This document shows positions 1 through 4,739 of a stretch of 5,012 nucleotides of DNA, one piece after another. The notes under the pieces were generated by a model. The model was given only the letters and a program-made list of their open reading frames with translations, did not search any database and was not told the DNA's origin. The translations under genes and the position numbers were made by a program. The DNA is taken from contig CAMKZP010000306.1 in assembly GCA_946477805.1 (NCBI GenBank), forward strand, positions 1 through 5,012, written 5' to 3'. Origin of the DNA: an uncultured Enterobacter sp. GTDB lineage: Bacteria > Pseudomonadota > Gammaproteobacteria > Enterobacterales > Enterobacteriaceae. Position 1 is the stretch's first letter; each line of letters begins with the position of its first letter.

Positions 1-474
1 GAGTACGTCCGTTCCGAGATGCAGGTGAAATTTACCAATATCACCACCTCGCCGAACGATATCGTCGTCAACACCCCGTTCCACGTGGAGATCGGCAACC
101 TAACCGGCGAATTCAACATCTGCCTGCCGTTCAGCATGATTGAGCCGCTGCGCGAGCTGCTGGTCAACCCGCCGCTGGAGAACTCGCGCCACGAAGATCA
201 AAACTGGCGCGAAAACCTGGTGCGCCAGGTGCAGCACTCGCAGCTGGAGCTGGTGGCCAACTTTGCCGACATCTCCATGCGGTTATCCCAGATCCTGAAA
301 TTACAACCCGGCGACGTTCTGCCGATAGACAAACCCGACCGCATCATTGCCCATGTGGATGGCGTACCCGTGCTGACAAGCCAGTACGGCACGATAAACG
401 GCCAGTATGCGTTACGCGTTGAGCACTTGATCAACCCGATATTGAATTCGCTGAATGAGGAACAGCCCAAATGA
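1..474 (+). CDS. fliM: Flagellar motor switch protein FliM, 3' part
   Basis: FliM is the C-ring protein that binds phosphorylated CheY and, with FliG and FliN, sets the rotation direction of the flagellar motor. The reading frame is open from the first base (gag tac gtc...) to the TGA at 472-474, so the gene is cut by the window edge; 157 residues are visible. Compared with the usual length of about 334 residues this is roughly the C-terminal half: the end of the CheC-like middle domain, then the SpoA (FliN-like) domain from about visible residue 72 (LVRQVQHSQLELVANFADI) to the end, which contacts FliN. The C-terminus LNSLNEEQPK matches my memory of the E. coli protein. The first internal ATG at 19 is not the real start. 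The stop overlaps the fliN start (ATGA at 471-474), which suggests translational coupling. Identification is by recalled sequence similarity and gene order. Confidence 0.96.
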   Translation, partial: EYVRSEMQVKFTNITTSPNDIVVNTPFHVEIGNLTGEFNICLPFSMIEPLRELLVNPPLENSRHEDQNWRENLVRQVQHSQLELVANFADISMRLSQILKLQPGDVLPIDKPDRIIAHVDGVPVLTSQYGTINGQYALRVEHLINPILNSLNEEQPK

Positions 475-884
475 GTGACATGAACAATCCGTCCGATGAA
501 AACAGCGGAGCAATGGACGATCTGTGGGCTGAGGCGTTAAACGAGCAAAAAGCACCGGCAGGCAAAAGCGCCGCGGACGCGGTATTCCAGCAGCTGGGCG
601 GCGGTGACGTCAGCGGCACGCTGCAGGATATCGACCTGATTATGGATATCCCGGTCAAGCTGACCGTGGAGCTGGGGCGTACCCGTATGACCATTAAAGA
701 GCTGCTGCGCCTGACGCAGGGTTCCGTGGTCGCGCTTGACGGTCTGGCCGGCGAGCCGCTGGATATTCTGATCAACGGCTACCTGATTGCCCAGGGTGAA
801 GTGGTGGTGGTCGCCGATAAATACGGCGTGCGCATTACCGACATCATTACCCCGTCTGAACGCATGCGTCGTCTGAGCCGTTAA
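471..884 (+). CDS. fliN: Flagellar motor switch protein FliN
   Basis: FliN forms the lower part of the C-ring together with the FliM C-terminus and also docks FliH and the export substrates at the base of the flagellum. The product is 137 residues, the usual enterobacterial length. The first ~50 residues are acidic and of low complexity (MSDMNNPSDENSGAMDDLW...), as expected for the flexible N-terminus. From about residue 51 to 133 lies the SpoA domain (DIDLIMDIPVKLTVELGRT, then GEPLDILINGYLIAQGEVVV), almost identical to E. coli. The start overlaps the fliM stop; GAGGAA at 457-462 is a reasonable ribosome binding site 8 bases upstream. A second Met at codon 4 is less likely because of its spacing. 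It is followed two bases later by fliO in the same operon. Confidence 0.97.
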   Translation: MSDMNNPSDENSGAMDDLWAEALNEQKAPAGKSAADAVFQQLGGGDVSGTLQDIDLIMDIPVKLTVELGRTRMTIKELLRLTQGSVVALDGLAGEPLDILINGYLIAQGEVVVVADKYGVRITDIITPSERMRRLSR

Positions 885-886
885 GA

Positions 887-1236
887 ATGAAAACCCAGGC
901 AACACTATCACAACCCTCCGCGGTTCCGGGTTCACCGCTGCTCCAGGTGAGCGGCGCCCTGTTCGGTATTATTGCCTTCATTCTGATTGCCGCCTGGCTG
1001 GCAAAACGCTTTGGCCTGGCGGGTAAAACCGCCGCCGCGCGCGGCCTGAAGGTCACCGCCAGCAGGTCATTGTCGACGTGGACGACGCGCGTCTGGTCCT
1101 GGGCATTACCGCCTCAAACATCAGCGTATTGCATAAACTGCCGCCCGCCCCCGTTTCGGCTGATGCGGGCGCAGAAGCCCCTGCGGATTTTCAGTCCGTC
1201 ATGAAGAGTTTGCTCAAGCGTTCCGGGAGATCCTGA
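887..1236 (+). pseudogene. fliO: fliO, flagellar export-gate assembly protein, frameshifted
   Basis: FliO is a small bitopic membrane protein that helps FliP assemble in the flagellar type III export gate. From ATG 887 the frame encodes a normal start: a short periplasmic end, a membrane segment at about residues 18-40 (SGALFGIIAFILIAAWLAKR) and then GLKVTAS. After the AGC codon at 1061-1063 it turns to non-FliO sequence and stops at 1202-1204. The genuine C-terminal part continues in another frame, from CAG at 1063-1065: QVIVDVDDARLVLGITASNI, then LHKLPP, and ends DFQSVMKSLLKRSGRS with TGA at 1234-1236. Family members have about 8 extra residues here (ASLGxRER-like in E. coli and Salmonella as I recall them), so the allele looks like a deletion of 3n+1 bases, probably 19-25, rather than a single-base slip. 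Joined, the two pieces would make a near normal ~120-residue protein. It is either a real lesion or a sequence/assembly error; I see no slippery site for programmed frameshifting. Confidence 0.88.
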
Positions 1237-1973
1237 TGCGCCGTTTGTTATCCCTTACGCTTGCGGGCCTGGCCCTGTTCGCGCCCGCCGTGCATGCGCA
1301 GCTGCCAGGCCTGGTCTCTACCCCGCTGGCAGGCGGTGCGCAAAGCTGGTCGCTCTCCGTCCAGACGCTGGTGTTCATTACCTCGCTGACGTTTATCCCC
1401 GCCATCCTGCTGATGATGACCAGCTTCACGCGCATCATCATCGTGTTTGGCCTGCTGCGAAACGCGCTGGGCACGCCGTCTGCGCCGCCGAACCAGGTGC
1501 TGCTCGGCTTATCCCTGTTTTTGACCTTTTTCATTATGTCGCCGGTGATCGACAAGATTTACACCGACGCCTATCAGCCGTTCAGCGAAGACAAAATTTC
1601 CATGCAGGTGGCGCTGGAGAAAGGCGCGCAGCCGCTGCGTGAATTCATGCTGCGCCAGACGCGTGAAGCCGATTTAGCCCTCTTTGCCCGTCTCGCCAAC
1701 ACCGGCGAGCTGCAGGGCCCGGAAGCGGTGCCGATGCGCATTCTGCTGCCCGCCTACGTGACCAGCGAGCTGAAAACGGCGTTCCAGATTGGCTTCACCA
1801 TCTTTATTCCGTTCCTGATTATCGACCTGGTGATCGCCAGCGTGCTAATGGCGCTGGGGATGATGATGGTCCCGCCGGCGACCATTGCCCTGCCCTTTAA
1901 GATCATGCTTTTTGTGCTGGTTGACGGCTGGCAGCTGCTGGTCAGCTCGCTGGCGCAGAGCTTTTACAGCTAA
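1236..1973 (+). CDS. fliP: Flagellar type III export gate protein FliP
   Basis: FliP is the main subunit of the FliP5-FliQ4-FliR1 core export gate in the inner membrane. The product has 245 residues, as in E. coli and Salmonella. Residues 1-21 (MRRLLSLTLA... ending AVHA/Q) form the cleavable signal peptide known for FliP. Hydrophobic segments follow at roughly 43-72, 86-106, 184-207 and 212-236, with a hydrophilic periplasmic stretch between 107 and 180. The family signatures FGLLRNALGTPSAPPNQVL and PAYVTSELKTAFQIGF are present. The start ATG shares one base with the fliO stop (TGATG, 1234-1238) and has GGGAGA at 1225-1230 five bases upstream, inside the fliO 3' end. Residues 143 and 190 are Arg and Phe, which are the wild-type states at the positions where, as I recall, Salmonella fliO-bypass mutations (R143H, F190L) occur. 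Confidence 0.97.
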   Translation: MRRLLSLTLAGLALFAPAVHAQLPGLVSTPLAGGAQSWSLSVQTLVFITSLTFIPAILLMMTSFTRIIIVFGLLRNALGTPSAPPNQVLLGLSLFLTFFIMSPVIDKIYTDAYQPFSEDKISMQVALEKGAQPLREFMLRQTREADLALFARLANTGELQGPEAVPMRILLPAYVTSELKTAFQIGFTIFIPFLIIDLVIASVLMALGMMMVPPATIALPFKIMLFVLVDGWQLLVSSLAQSFYS

Positions 1974-1982
1974 GGGGCCGCA

Positions 1983-2252
1983 ATGACGCCAGAATCGGTA
2001 ATGATGATGGGCACGGAAGCGATGAAAGTCGCGATTGCCGTTGCCGCGCCCCTGCTGCTCGTCGCGCTCGTGACCGGCCTTATCATCAGCATACTGCAGG
2101 CCGCCACGCAGATTAACGAAATGACGCTGTCGTTCATTCCAAAAATCATCGCCGTTTTCGTGGCGATTATCGTTGCCGGGCCGTGGATGCTGAACCTGCT
2201 GCTGGACTACATGCGCAACCTGTTTACCAACCTGCCGTATATCATCGGCTGA
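1983..2252 (+). CDS. fliQ: Flagellar type III export gate protein FliQ
   Basis: FliQ is a small two-helix membrane subunit that wraps the FliP-FliR core of the export gate. The product is 89 residues, the usual length. It begins MTPESVMMMGTEAM, then has two hydrophobic hairpins at about residues 16-40 and 52-74, separated by the conserved loop ATQINEMTLSFIPK that is typical of FliQ/SctS proteins. AAGGGG at 1972-1977, starting in the fliP stop codon, lies five bases before ATG 1983 and is a clear ribosome binding site. Only nine bases separate it from fliP and seven from fliR. Confidence 0.97.
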   Translation: MTPESVMMMGTEAMKVAIAVAAPLLLVALVTGLIISILQAATQINEMTLSFIPKIIAVFVAIIVAGPWMLNLLLDYMRNLFTNLPYIIG

Positions 2253-2259
2253 CGCGACG

Positions 2260-3045
2260 ATGCTGCATTTCACCAGCGACCAAATGGTGCAGTGGCTAGG
2301 AGTCTATTTCTGGCCGATGCTGCGCATCATGGCGCTGATCTCAACCGCCCCCATCCTGAGCGAAAAATCGATACCCAAGCGGGTCAAGGTGGGCCTGGGC
2401 ATGATCCTCACGGTCATCGTTGCGCCGACCCTGCCGCCGGTGGAGATCCCGATTTTTTCCGCAAACGCGGTATGGGTGGCCCTGCAGCAGGTGATGATTG
2501 GCGTCGCCGTCGGGTTTACCATGCAGCTTGCCTTTGCCGCCGTGCGCACGGCCGGGGAGCTTATCGGCCTGCAGATGGGGCTCTCCTTTGCGACCTTTGT
2601 CGACCCGGGCAGCCATCTTAATATGCCGGTGCTGGCGCGCATCATCGACCTGCTGGCAATGCTGCTGTTTCTCTCGTTCAACGGCCACCTGTGGCTGATC
2701 TCCATGCTGGTGGACACCTTCCACACGCTGCCGATTGGTGAAAATCCGGTGAACAGCAACGCCTTCCTGGCGCTCGTTCGCGCGGCCGGGCTGATTTTCC
2801 TCAACGGGCTGATGCTGGCGCTGCCCATCATTACCCTGCTGCTGACGGTTAACCTTTCATTAGGCTTACTGAACAGAATGGCCCCCCAGCTGTCGGTATT
2901 TGTCATTGGCTTCCCGGTGACGCTGACGGTCGGCCTGTTATTAATGTCATTGCTGATGCCGCTTATCGCTCCGTTTTGTGAACATTTATTCAGCGAGATA
3001 TTTAACCTGCTCGCTGATATTGTCAGCGAACTGCCACGTAAATAA
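2260..3045 (+). CDS. fliR: Flagellar type III export gate protein FliR
   Basis: FliR is the single-copy subunit that closes the helical FliP-FliQ-FliR export gate and contacts FlhB. The product is 261 residues, as in E. coli, and hydrophobic throughout, with about six predicted membrane segments. Recognisable family blocks are YFWPMLRIMALISTAPILSE (about 16-35), GLQMGLSFATFVDPGSHLNM (about 103-122), FNGHLWLISMLVDTFHTLP and the end LFSEIFNLLADIVSELP. The start at 2260 aligns with the known N-terminus (MLHFTSDQMVQWL against the E. coli form), but I see no good Shine-Dalgarno before it. With only seven bases after the fliQ stop, translation is probably coupled to fliQ. Two stop codons follow each other (TAATAA, 3043-3048). 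It is the last gene of the operon; no U-tract terminator is visible just after it. Confidence 0.97.
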   Translation: MLHFTSDQMVQWLGVYFWPMLRIMALISTAPILSEKSIPKRVKVGLGMILTVIVAPTLPPVEIPIFSANAVWVALQQVMIGVAVGFTMQLAFAAVRTAGELIGLQMGLSFATFVDPGSHLNMPVLARIIDLLAMLLFLSFNGHLWLISMLVDTFHTLPIGENPVNSNAFLALVRAAGLIFLNGLMLALPIITLLLTVNLSLGLLNRMAPQLSVFVIGFPVTLTVGLLLMSLLMPLIAPFCEHLFSEIFNLLADIVSELPRK

Positions 3046-3072
3046 TAACCCGCAACGTTTACAGTGTCTTTC

Positions 3073-3086
3073 TGAGGATATTCCTA
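3073..3086 (+). promoter_or_regulatory. RcsAB box 1 upstream of rcsA
   Basis: TGAGGATATTCCTA matches the RcsAB-box consensus TAAGAATATTCCTA at 12 of 14 positions; the differences are G at positions 2 and 5. RcsA is known to activate its own gene together with RcsB through such a box. It lies 255 bases before the rcsA start codon and just 27 bases after the fliR stop. Assignment is by consensus match and by the known autoregulation. Confidence 0.75.
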
Positions 3087-3176
3087 AAGTGAAACCTGAA
3101 AAACATCTTCCAGGATATATCTGACGCGGTTTAATTGTTTCTAACCATCTCACAATACTTAATATTTACTTTACTT

Positions 3177-3190
3177 TAAGAAGATTCCTG
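3177..3190 (+). promoter_or_regulatory. Probable RcsAB box 2 upstream of rcsA
   Basis: TAAGAAGATTCCTG matches the RcsAB consensus at 12 of 14 positions, with both outer half-sites (TAAG and TCCT) intact. It is centred 104 bases after box 1 and about 10 bases upstream of the -10-like TTATAC at 3196, which is a usual place for activation by a site overlapping the -35. I do not know whether this second site has been described in any species. Confidence 0.5.
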
Positions 3191-3208
3191 GCAAATTATA
3201 CGTAACTT

Positions 3209-3278
3209 TACGGGATAGTGAGTCCGCCTGAAAGTCTTTGTCATGCTCACAGGTTTTATTACGTTTTTCCATCCCGTA
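3209..3278 (+). repeat. Nested inverted repeats in the rcsA leader
   Basis: TACGGGAT (3209-3216) is the exact reverse complement of ATCCCGTA (3271-3278). Inside this pair, GTGAG (3218-3222) is complementary to CTCAC (3246-3250). A third pair, GCCTGA (3226-3231) with TCAGGC (3296-3301), would cross the first two and so could form only as an alternative or a pseudoknot. If the transcript starts near 3208, the outer arm would sit at its 5' end. The structure is inferred from complementarity only. Confidence 0.4.
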
Positions 3279-3341
3279 TGGCTGTTTATGAGCTCTCAGG
3301 CAGATGGTGAATTATCGTTACGCATTGAGTGAGGGTATGCC

Positions 3342-3965
3342 ATGTCAACGATCATTATGGATTTATGCAGCTACACCCGGCTAGGGTTAACCGGGTATCT
3401 GGCAAGCAGAGGGGTAAGAAAGAGAGACATCAACGATGCACACACCGTTGACGAACTCGAAGCCGCTTGTGATGAACACAAGCCCGGCGTGGTGTTTATT
3501 AATGAGGACTGTTTTATTCACGATCCAGCCAACAGTCAGCACATTAAGCAAATCATTAATCAGCATCCTAAGACATTGTTTATTGTTTTTATGGCGATCG
3601 CCAATATTCATTTTGATGAATATTTGTTGGTCCGTAAAAATTTACTAATCAGTTCGAAATCAATTAAACCCGAGTCGCTGGATGACATTTTGGGTGATTA
3701 TTTGAATAAAGAAGTGAAGAATGTAGGAGCGGTTAACTTACCCACTCTATCATTAAGCAGAACTGAATCAAGTATGCTAAAAATGTGGATGGCTGGACAA
3801 GGGACAATTCAGATTTCTGACCAGATGAATATTAAGGCAAAAACGGTTTCGTCACACAAAGGCAATATTAAAAGGAAGATTAAAACGCATAATAAGCAGG
3901 TGATCTATCACGTCGTTCGTTTGACGGATAATGTCACCAACGGAATTTTCGTTAATATGCGCTAG
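3342..3965 (+). CDS. rcsA: Capsule transcriptional activator RcsA
   Basis: RcsA is an unstable (Lon-degraded) auxiliary regulator that dimerises with the response regulator RcsB; the heterodimer binds RcsAB boxes to activate colanic acid/capsule genes and rcsA and to repress flhDC. The product has 207 residues, the usual length. The N-terminal part resembles a receiver-like domain without an obvious phosphorylation site. The LuxR/FixJ-type helix-turn-helix spans about residues 136-196 (LSLSRTESSMLKMWMAGQGT, then MNIKAKTVSSHKGNIKRKIK as the recognition region) and is nearly identical to E. coli, while residues 20-50 and 118-133 vary. GAGGG at 3331-3335 precedes ATG 3342 by six bases; an overlapping ATG at 3337 is in another frame. 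Base composition is much more AT-rich than the flagellar genes, which fits H-NS control. The gene converges on dsrB. Confidence 0.97.
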   Translation: MSTIIMDLCSYTRLGLTGYLASRGVRKRDINDAHTVDELEAACDEHKPGVVFINEDCFIHDPANSQHIKQIINQHPKTLFIVFMAIANIHFDEYLLVRKNLLISSKSIKPESLDDILGDYLNKEVKNVGAVNLPTLSLSRTESSMLKMWMAGQGTIQISDQMNIKAKTVSSHKGNIKRKIKTHNKQVIYHVVRLTDNVTNGIFVNMR

Positions 3966-3994
3966 TCTACACACCCCTTTTTGTACCCTACGCG

Positions 3995-4019
3995 ATCTCT
4001 GGCCTGGCCAGAGATTTTT
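3995..4019 (+). terminator. Intrinsic terminator of rcsA
   Basis: ATCTCTGGC (3995-4003) pairs perfectly with GCCAGAGAT (4007-4015), leaving a three-base loop, and is followed by TTTTT (4015-4019) and a second TTTT after GC. It stands 29 bases after the rcsA stop. On the minus strand the same hairpin is followed by CGCG, not a T run, so it should not act as an intrinsic terminator for dsrB. Confidence 0.9.
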
Positions 4020-4068
4020 GCTTTTACAGCCTCAGACGCCGGGGACGCGAACGCCGCCCGACCTCCTG

Positions 4069-4257
4069 CTATTCTGCTGTTTCCACAAAAATACCGTCCG
4101 GATGGCCCTGCTCATTAAAGAACCAGATGCCGAGCGGGTAGTCTTCCAGCGACACCAGATACATGGTGCCTTCATTAAACGCTTCTACGGCCAGCACCAC
4201 GCCCGGGCGGCGCGGCCCACCGTCCGTTTTGACGGTGACCCGATCGTTAACCTTCAT
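4069..4257 (-). CDS. dsrB: DsrB family small protein of unknown function
   Basis: The product is 62 residues, MKVNDRVTVKTDGGPRRPGV at its start and GIFVETAE at its end, nearly identical to E. coli DsrB, which was named from its place downstream of rcsA and has no assigned function that I know of. The sequence looks like a small beta-rich, soluble domain: alternating hydrophobic strands (RVTVKT, GVVLAVE, TMYLVSLED, GIWFFNE), no signal peptide and no membrane segment. The frame is open further upstream, but the ATG at 4257-4255 is chosen because it has a perfect AGGAGG (4268-4263) five bases before it and matches the known protein; the upstream extension would cross the promoter and the yodD start. 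It is convergent with rcsA, divergent from yodD, and probably sigma-S-driven. Confidence 0.94.
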   Translation of the reverse strand: MKVNDRVTVKTDGGPRRPGVVLAVEAFNEGTMYLVSLEDYPLGIWFFNEQGHPDGIFVETAE

Positions 4258-4262
4258 ACTTT

Positions 4263-4268
4263 CCTCCT
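4263..4268 (-). promoter_or_regulatory. dsrB Shine-Dalgarno
   Basis: CCTCCT on the + strand reads AGGAGG on the - strand, five bases before the dsrB ATG. It is the strongest ribosome binding site in the window and decides the dsrB start in favour of the 62-residue form. Confidence 0.9.
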
Positions 4269-4281
4269 GTGGTTTTGAGCC

Positions 4282-4289
4282 AGTGTAGA
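4282..4289 (-). promoter_or_regulatory. Sigma-S-type -10 of dsrB
   Basis: On the minus strand the sequence reads TCTACACT, that is -10 hexamer TACACT with a C at -13, the feature preferred by sigma-S. Transcription would start near 4275, giving a leader of about 18 bases that still contains the AGGAGG. No good -35 is seen 17 bases upstream (ATGCCA), which sigma-S tolerates. Confidence 0.65.
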
Positions 4290-4344
4290 ACAAAACGCAG
4301 TAACTGGCATCGCCGCCCGGCGAGAATGGCGTTTTTGTGTGCGG

Positions 4345-4355
4345 TCTATACTTAA
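4345..4355 (+). promoter_or_regulatory. Sigma-S-type -10 of yodD
   Basis: TCTATACTTAA contains the -10 hexamer TATACT (4347-4352) with C at -13 and TAA downstream, a near-ideal sigma-S -10 element. Transcription would begin near 4359, about 26 bases before the yodD ATG. The -35 position (GAATGG, 17-base spacer) is poor, again as often seen for sigma-S promoters. Confidence 0.72.
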
Positions 4356-4384
4356 AAATGGACACGGTGAATGAGGACCCCGGA

Positions 4385-4612
4385 ATGAAGACCGAAAAAG
4401 AGTACAGCGAGACCATAAAGCGTGAGGTGGAAATCGACGTCGACGCCCTGCTCGCCGCCATTAACGAGATCAGCGAGGCTGAAGTGCGCCGCACGGACGA
4501 TGATTCAGAGCGAGTTATCGTGAACGGGAGGGATTATCACACCTACCGGGAGCTGGCCGAAGCCTTCGAGCTGGATATTCACGACTTCAGCGTTTCTGAA
4601 GCGAACCGATAG
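4385..4612 (+). CDS. yodD: YodD family small stress-associated protein
   Basis: The product is 75 residues, very acidic, soluble and without membrane or signal segments; it matches E. coli YodD across its length (MKTEKEYSETIKREVEIDVD at the start, ELDIHDFSVSEANR at the end). Its biochemical function is not known to me; in E. coli I recall it as a sigma-S-dependent, stress-induced gene. The frame stays open upstream to an ATG at 4337, but that codon lies upstream of the probable -10 element, whereas ATG 4385 is preceded by GAGGA (4373-4377) with seven bases of spacing and matches the known N-terminus. The gene is divergent from dsrB and convergent with the small RNA DsrA, whose U tract ends four bases beyond the yodD stop. 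Confidence 0.93.
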   Translation: MKTEKEYSETIKREVEIDVDALLAAINEISEAEVRRTDDDSERVIVNGRDYHTYRELAEAFELDIHDFSVSEANR

Positions 4613-4615
4613 GTG

Positions 4616-4647
4616 AAAAAAATCCCGGTCATGGGGATGACCGGGAT
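4616..4647 (-). terminator. Intrinsic terminator of DsrA
   Basis: On the minus strand, ATCCCGGTCAT (4647-4637) pairs perfectly over 11 bases with ATGACCGGGAT (4632-4622) around a CCCC loop, followed by seven U (4622-4616 region). The stem differs from the E. coli one (ATCCCGACCC/GGGTCGGGAT) but remains fully paired, so structure is conserved over sequence. On the + strand there is no T run after the hairpin, so it is not an intrinsic terminator for yodD. Confidence 0.93.
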
Positions 4648-4706
4648 CAAACTTGCTTATGCAAGAAGCACTTGTAAATTCGTTACACCAGGAAATCTGA
4701 TGTACG
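4616..4706 (-). ncRNA. dsrA: Small regulatory RNA DsrA
   Basis: DsrA is an Hfq-dependent trans-acting RNA that opens the rpoS mRNA leader to promote sigma-S translation and blocks hns translation. On the minus strand, the 5' part contains CAGATTTCCTGGTGTAACGA followed by ATTT, identical over this stretch to the E. coli rpoS-pairing segment as I recall it. Next comes the second stem-loop region, AAGTGCTTCTTGC ATAAGCAAGTTT, the hns-pairing part, with a CTTGC/GCAAG stem (E. coli has CTTGCTTAAGCAAG). Last is the terminator hairpin. Stem-loop 1 is ACATCAG paired with CTGGTGT around ATTTC. The 5' end is placed near 4706 by alignment; the first three bases differ from E. coli. Its location between yodD and mpgP on the minus strand is the same as in E. 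coli. Confidence 0.95.
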
Positions 4707-4712
4707 GGAAAC

Positions 4713-4739
4713 AGTATCCTCAACGAATTTGCCTGACAA
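4713..4739 (-). promoter_or_regulatory. dsrA promoter
   Basis: On the minus strand GATACT (4718-4713) lies seven bases before the inferred DsrA 5' end and fits a -10. TTGTCA (4739-4734) is a near-consensus -35, but the spacer would be only 15 bases (16 if CTTGTC is taken), shorter than the optimum. The E. coli dsrA promoter is known to be temperature-responsive and sensitive to H-NS and LeuO; whether this spacer contributes here is not visible. Confidence 0.65.

Larger units (their letters stand above)
3046..3341 (+). promoter_or_regulatory. fliR-rcsA intergenic control region
   Basis: This 296-base stretch has no plausible gene. It is clearly more AT-rich than the flagellar genes, especially 3130-3210, which fits the known H-NS silencing of rcsA in E. 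coli. It holds two RcsAB-box matches (3073-3086, 3177-3190) and inverted repeats in the probable leader. A possible weak -10 is TTATAC at 3196-3201, with the second box covering the place where a -35 would lie; this would put the transcript start near 3208 and give a leader of about 134 bases. An alternative is TTGTTT (3135-3140) with TTAATA (3159-3164). Neither is a good consensus match, so the promoter itself is not settled. Confidence 0.7.

Noticed and set aside
1055..1075. Programmed ribosomal frameshift in fliO
   Set aside because: No slippery heptamer or nearby structure is seen, and the missing conserved residues point to a deletion instead.
1214..1555. Minus-strand open frame of 113 codons opposite fliP
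   Set aside because: It is a shadow of the GC-rich fliP frame, with no ribosome binding site and no recognisable product. The same holds for the other long minus-strand frames opposite fliM-fliR.
3011..3029. Perfect seven-base hairpin TCGCTGA/TCAGCGA at the end of fliR, a possible operon terminator
   Set aside because: It lies within conserved codons of the FliR C-terminus and is not followed by a T run; there is no support for termination.
3111..3124. CAGGATATATCTGA as a third RcsAB box upstream of rcsA
   Set aside because: The better strand matches the consensus at only 8 of 14 positions; the core GATATATC is a simple AT palindrome.
3931..4278. Plus-strand open frame of 115 codons across the rcsA end and dsrB
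   Set aside because: It overlaps the rcsA terminator and runs antisense to dsrB, which has a much better start and a known homologue.
4258..4494. N-terminal extension of dsrB to a 141-residue protein
   Set aside because: The extension crosses the dsrB promoter and the antisense of yodD; the AGGAGG and homology fix the start at 4257.
4505..4723. Minus-strand 72-codon frame over DsrA
   Set aside because: It covers the DsrA RNA and its terminator and the antisense of yodD; the RNA explains the sequence.
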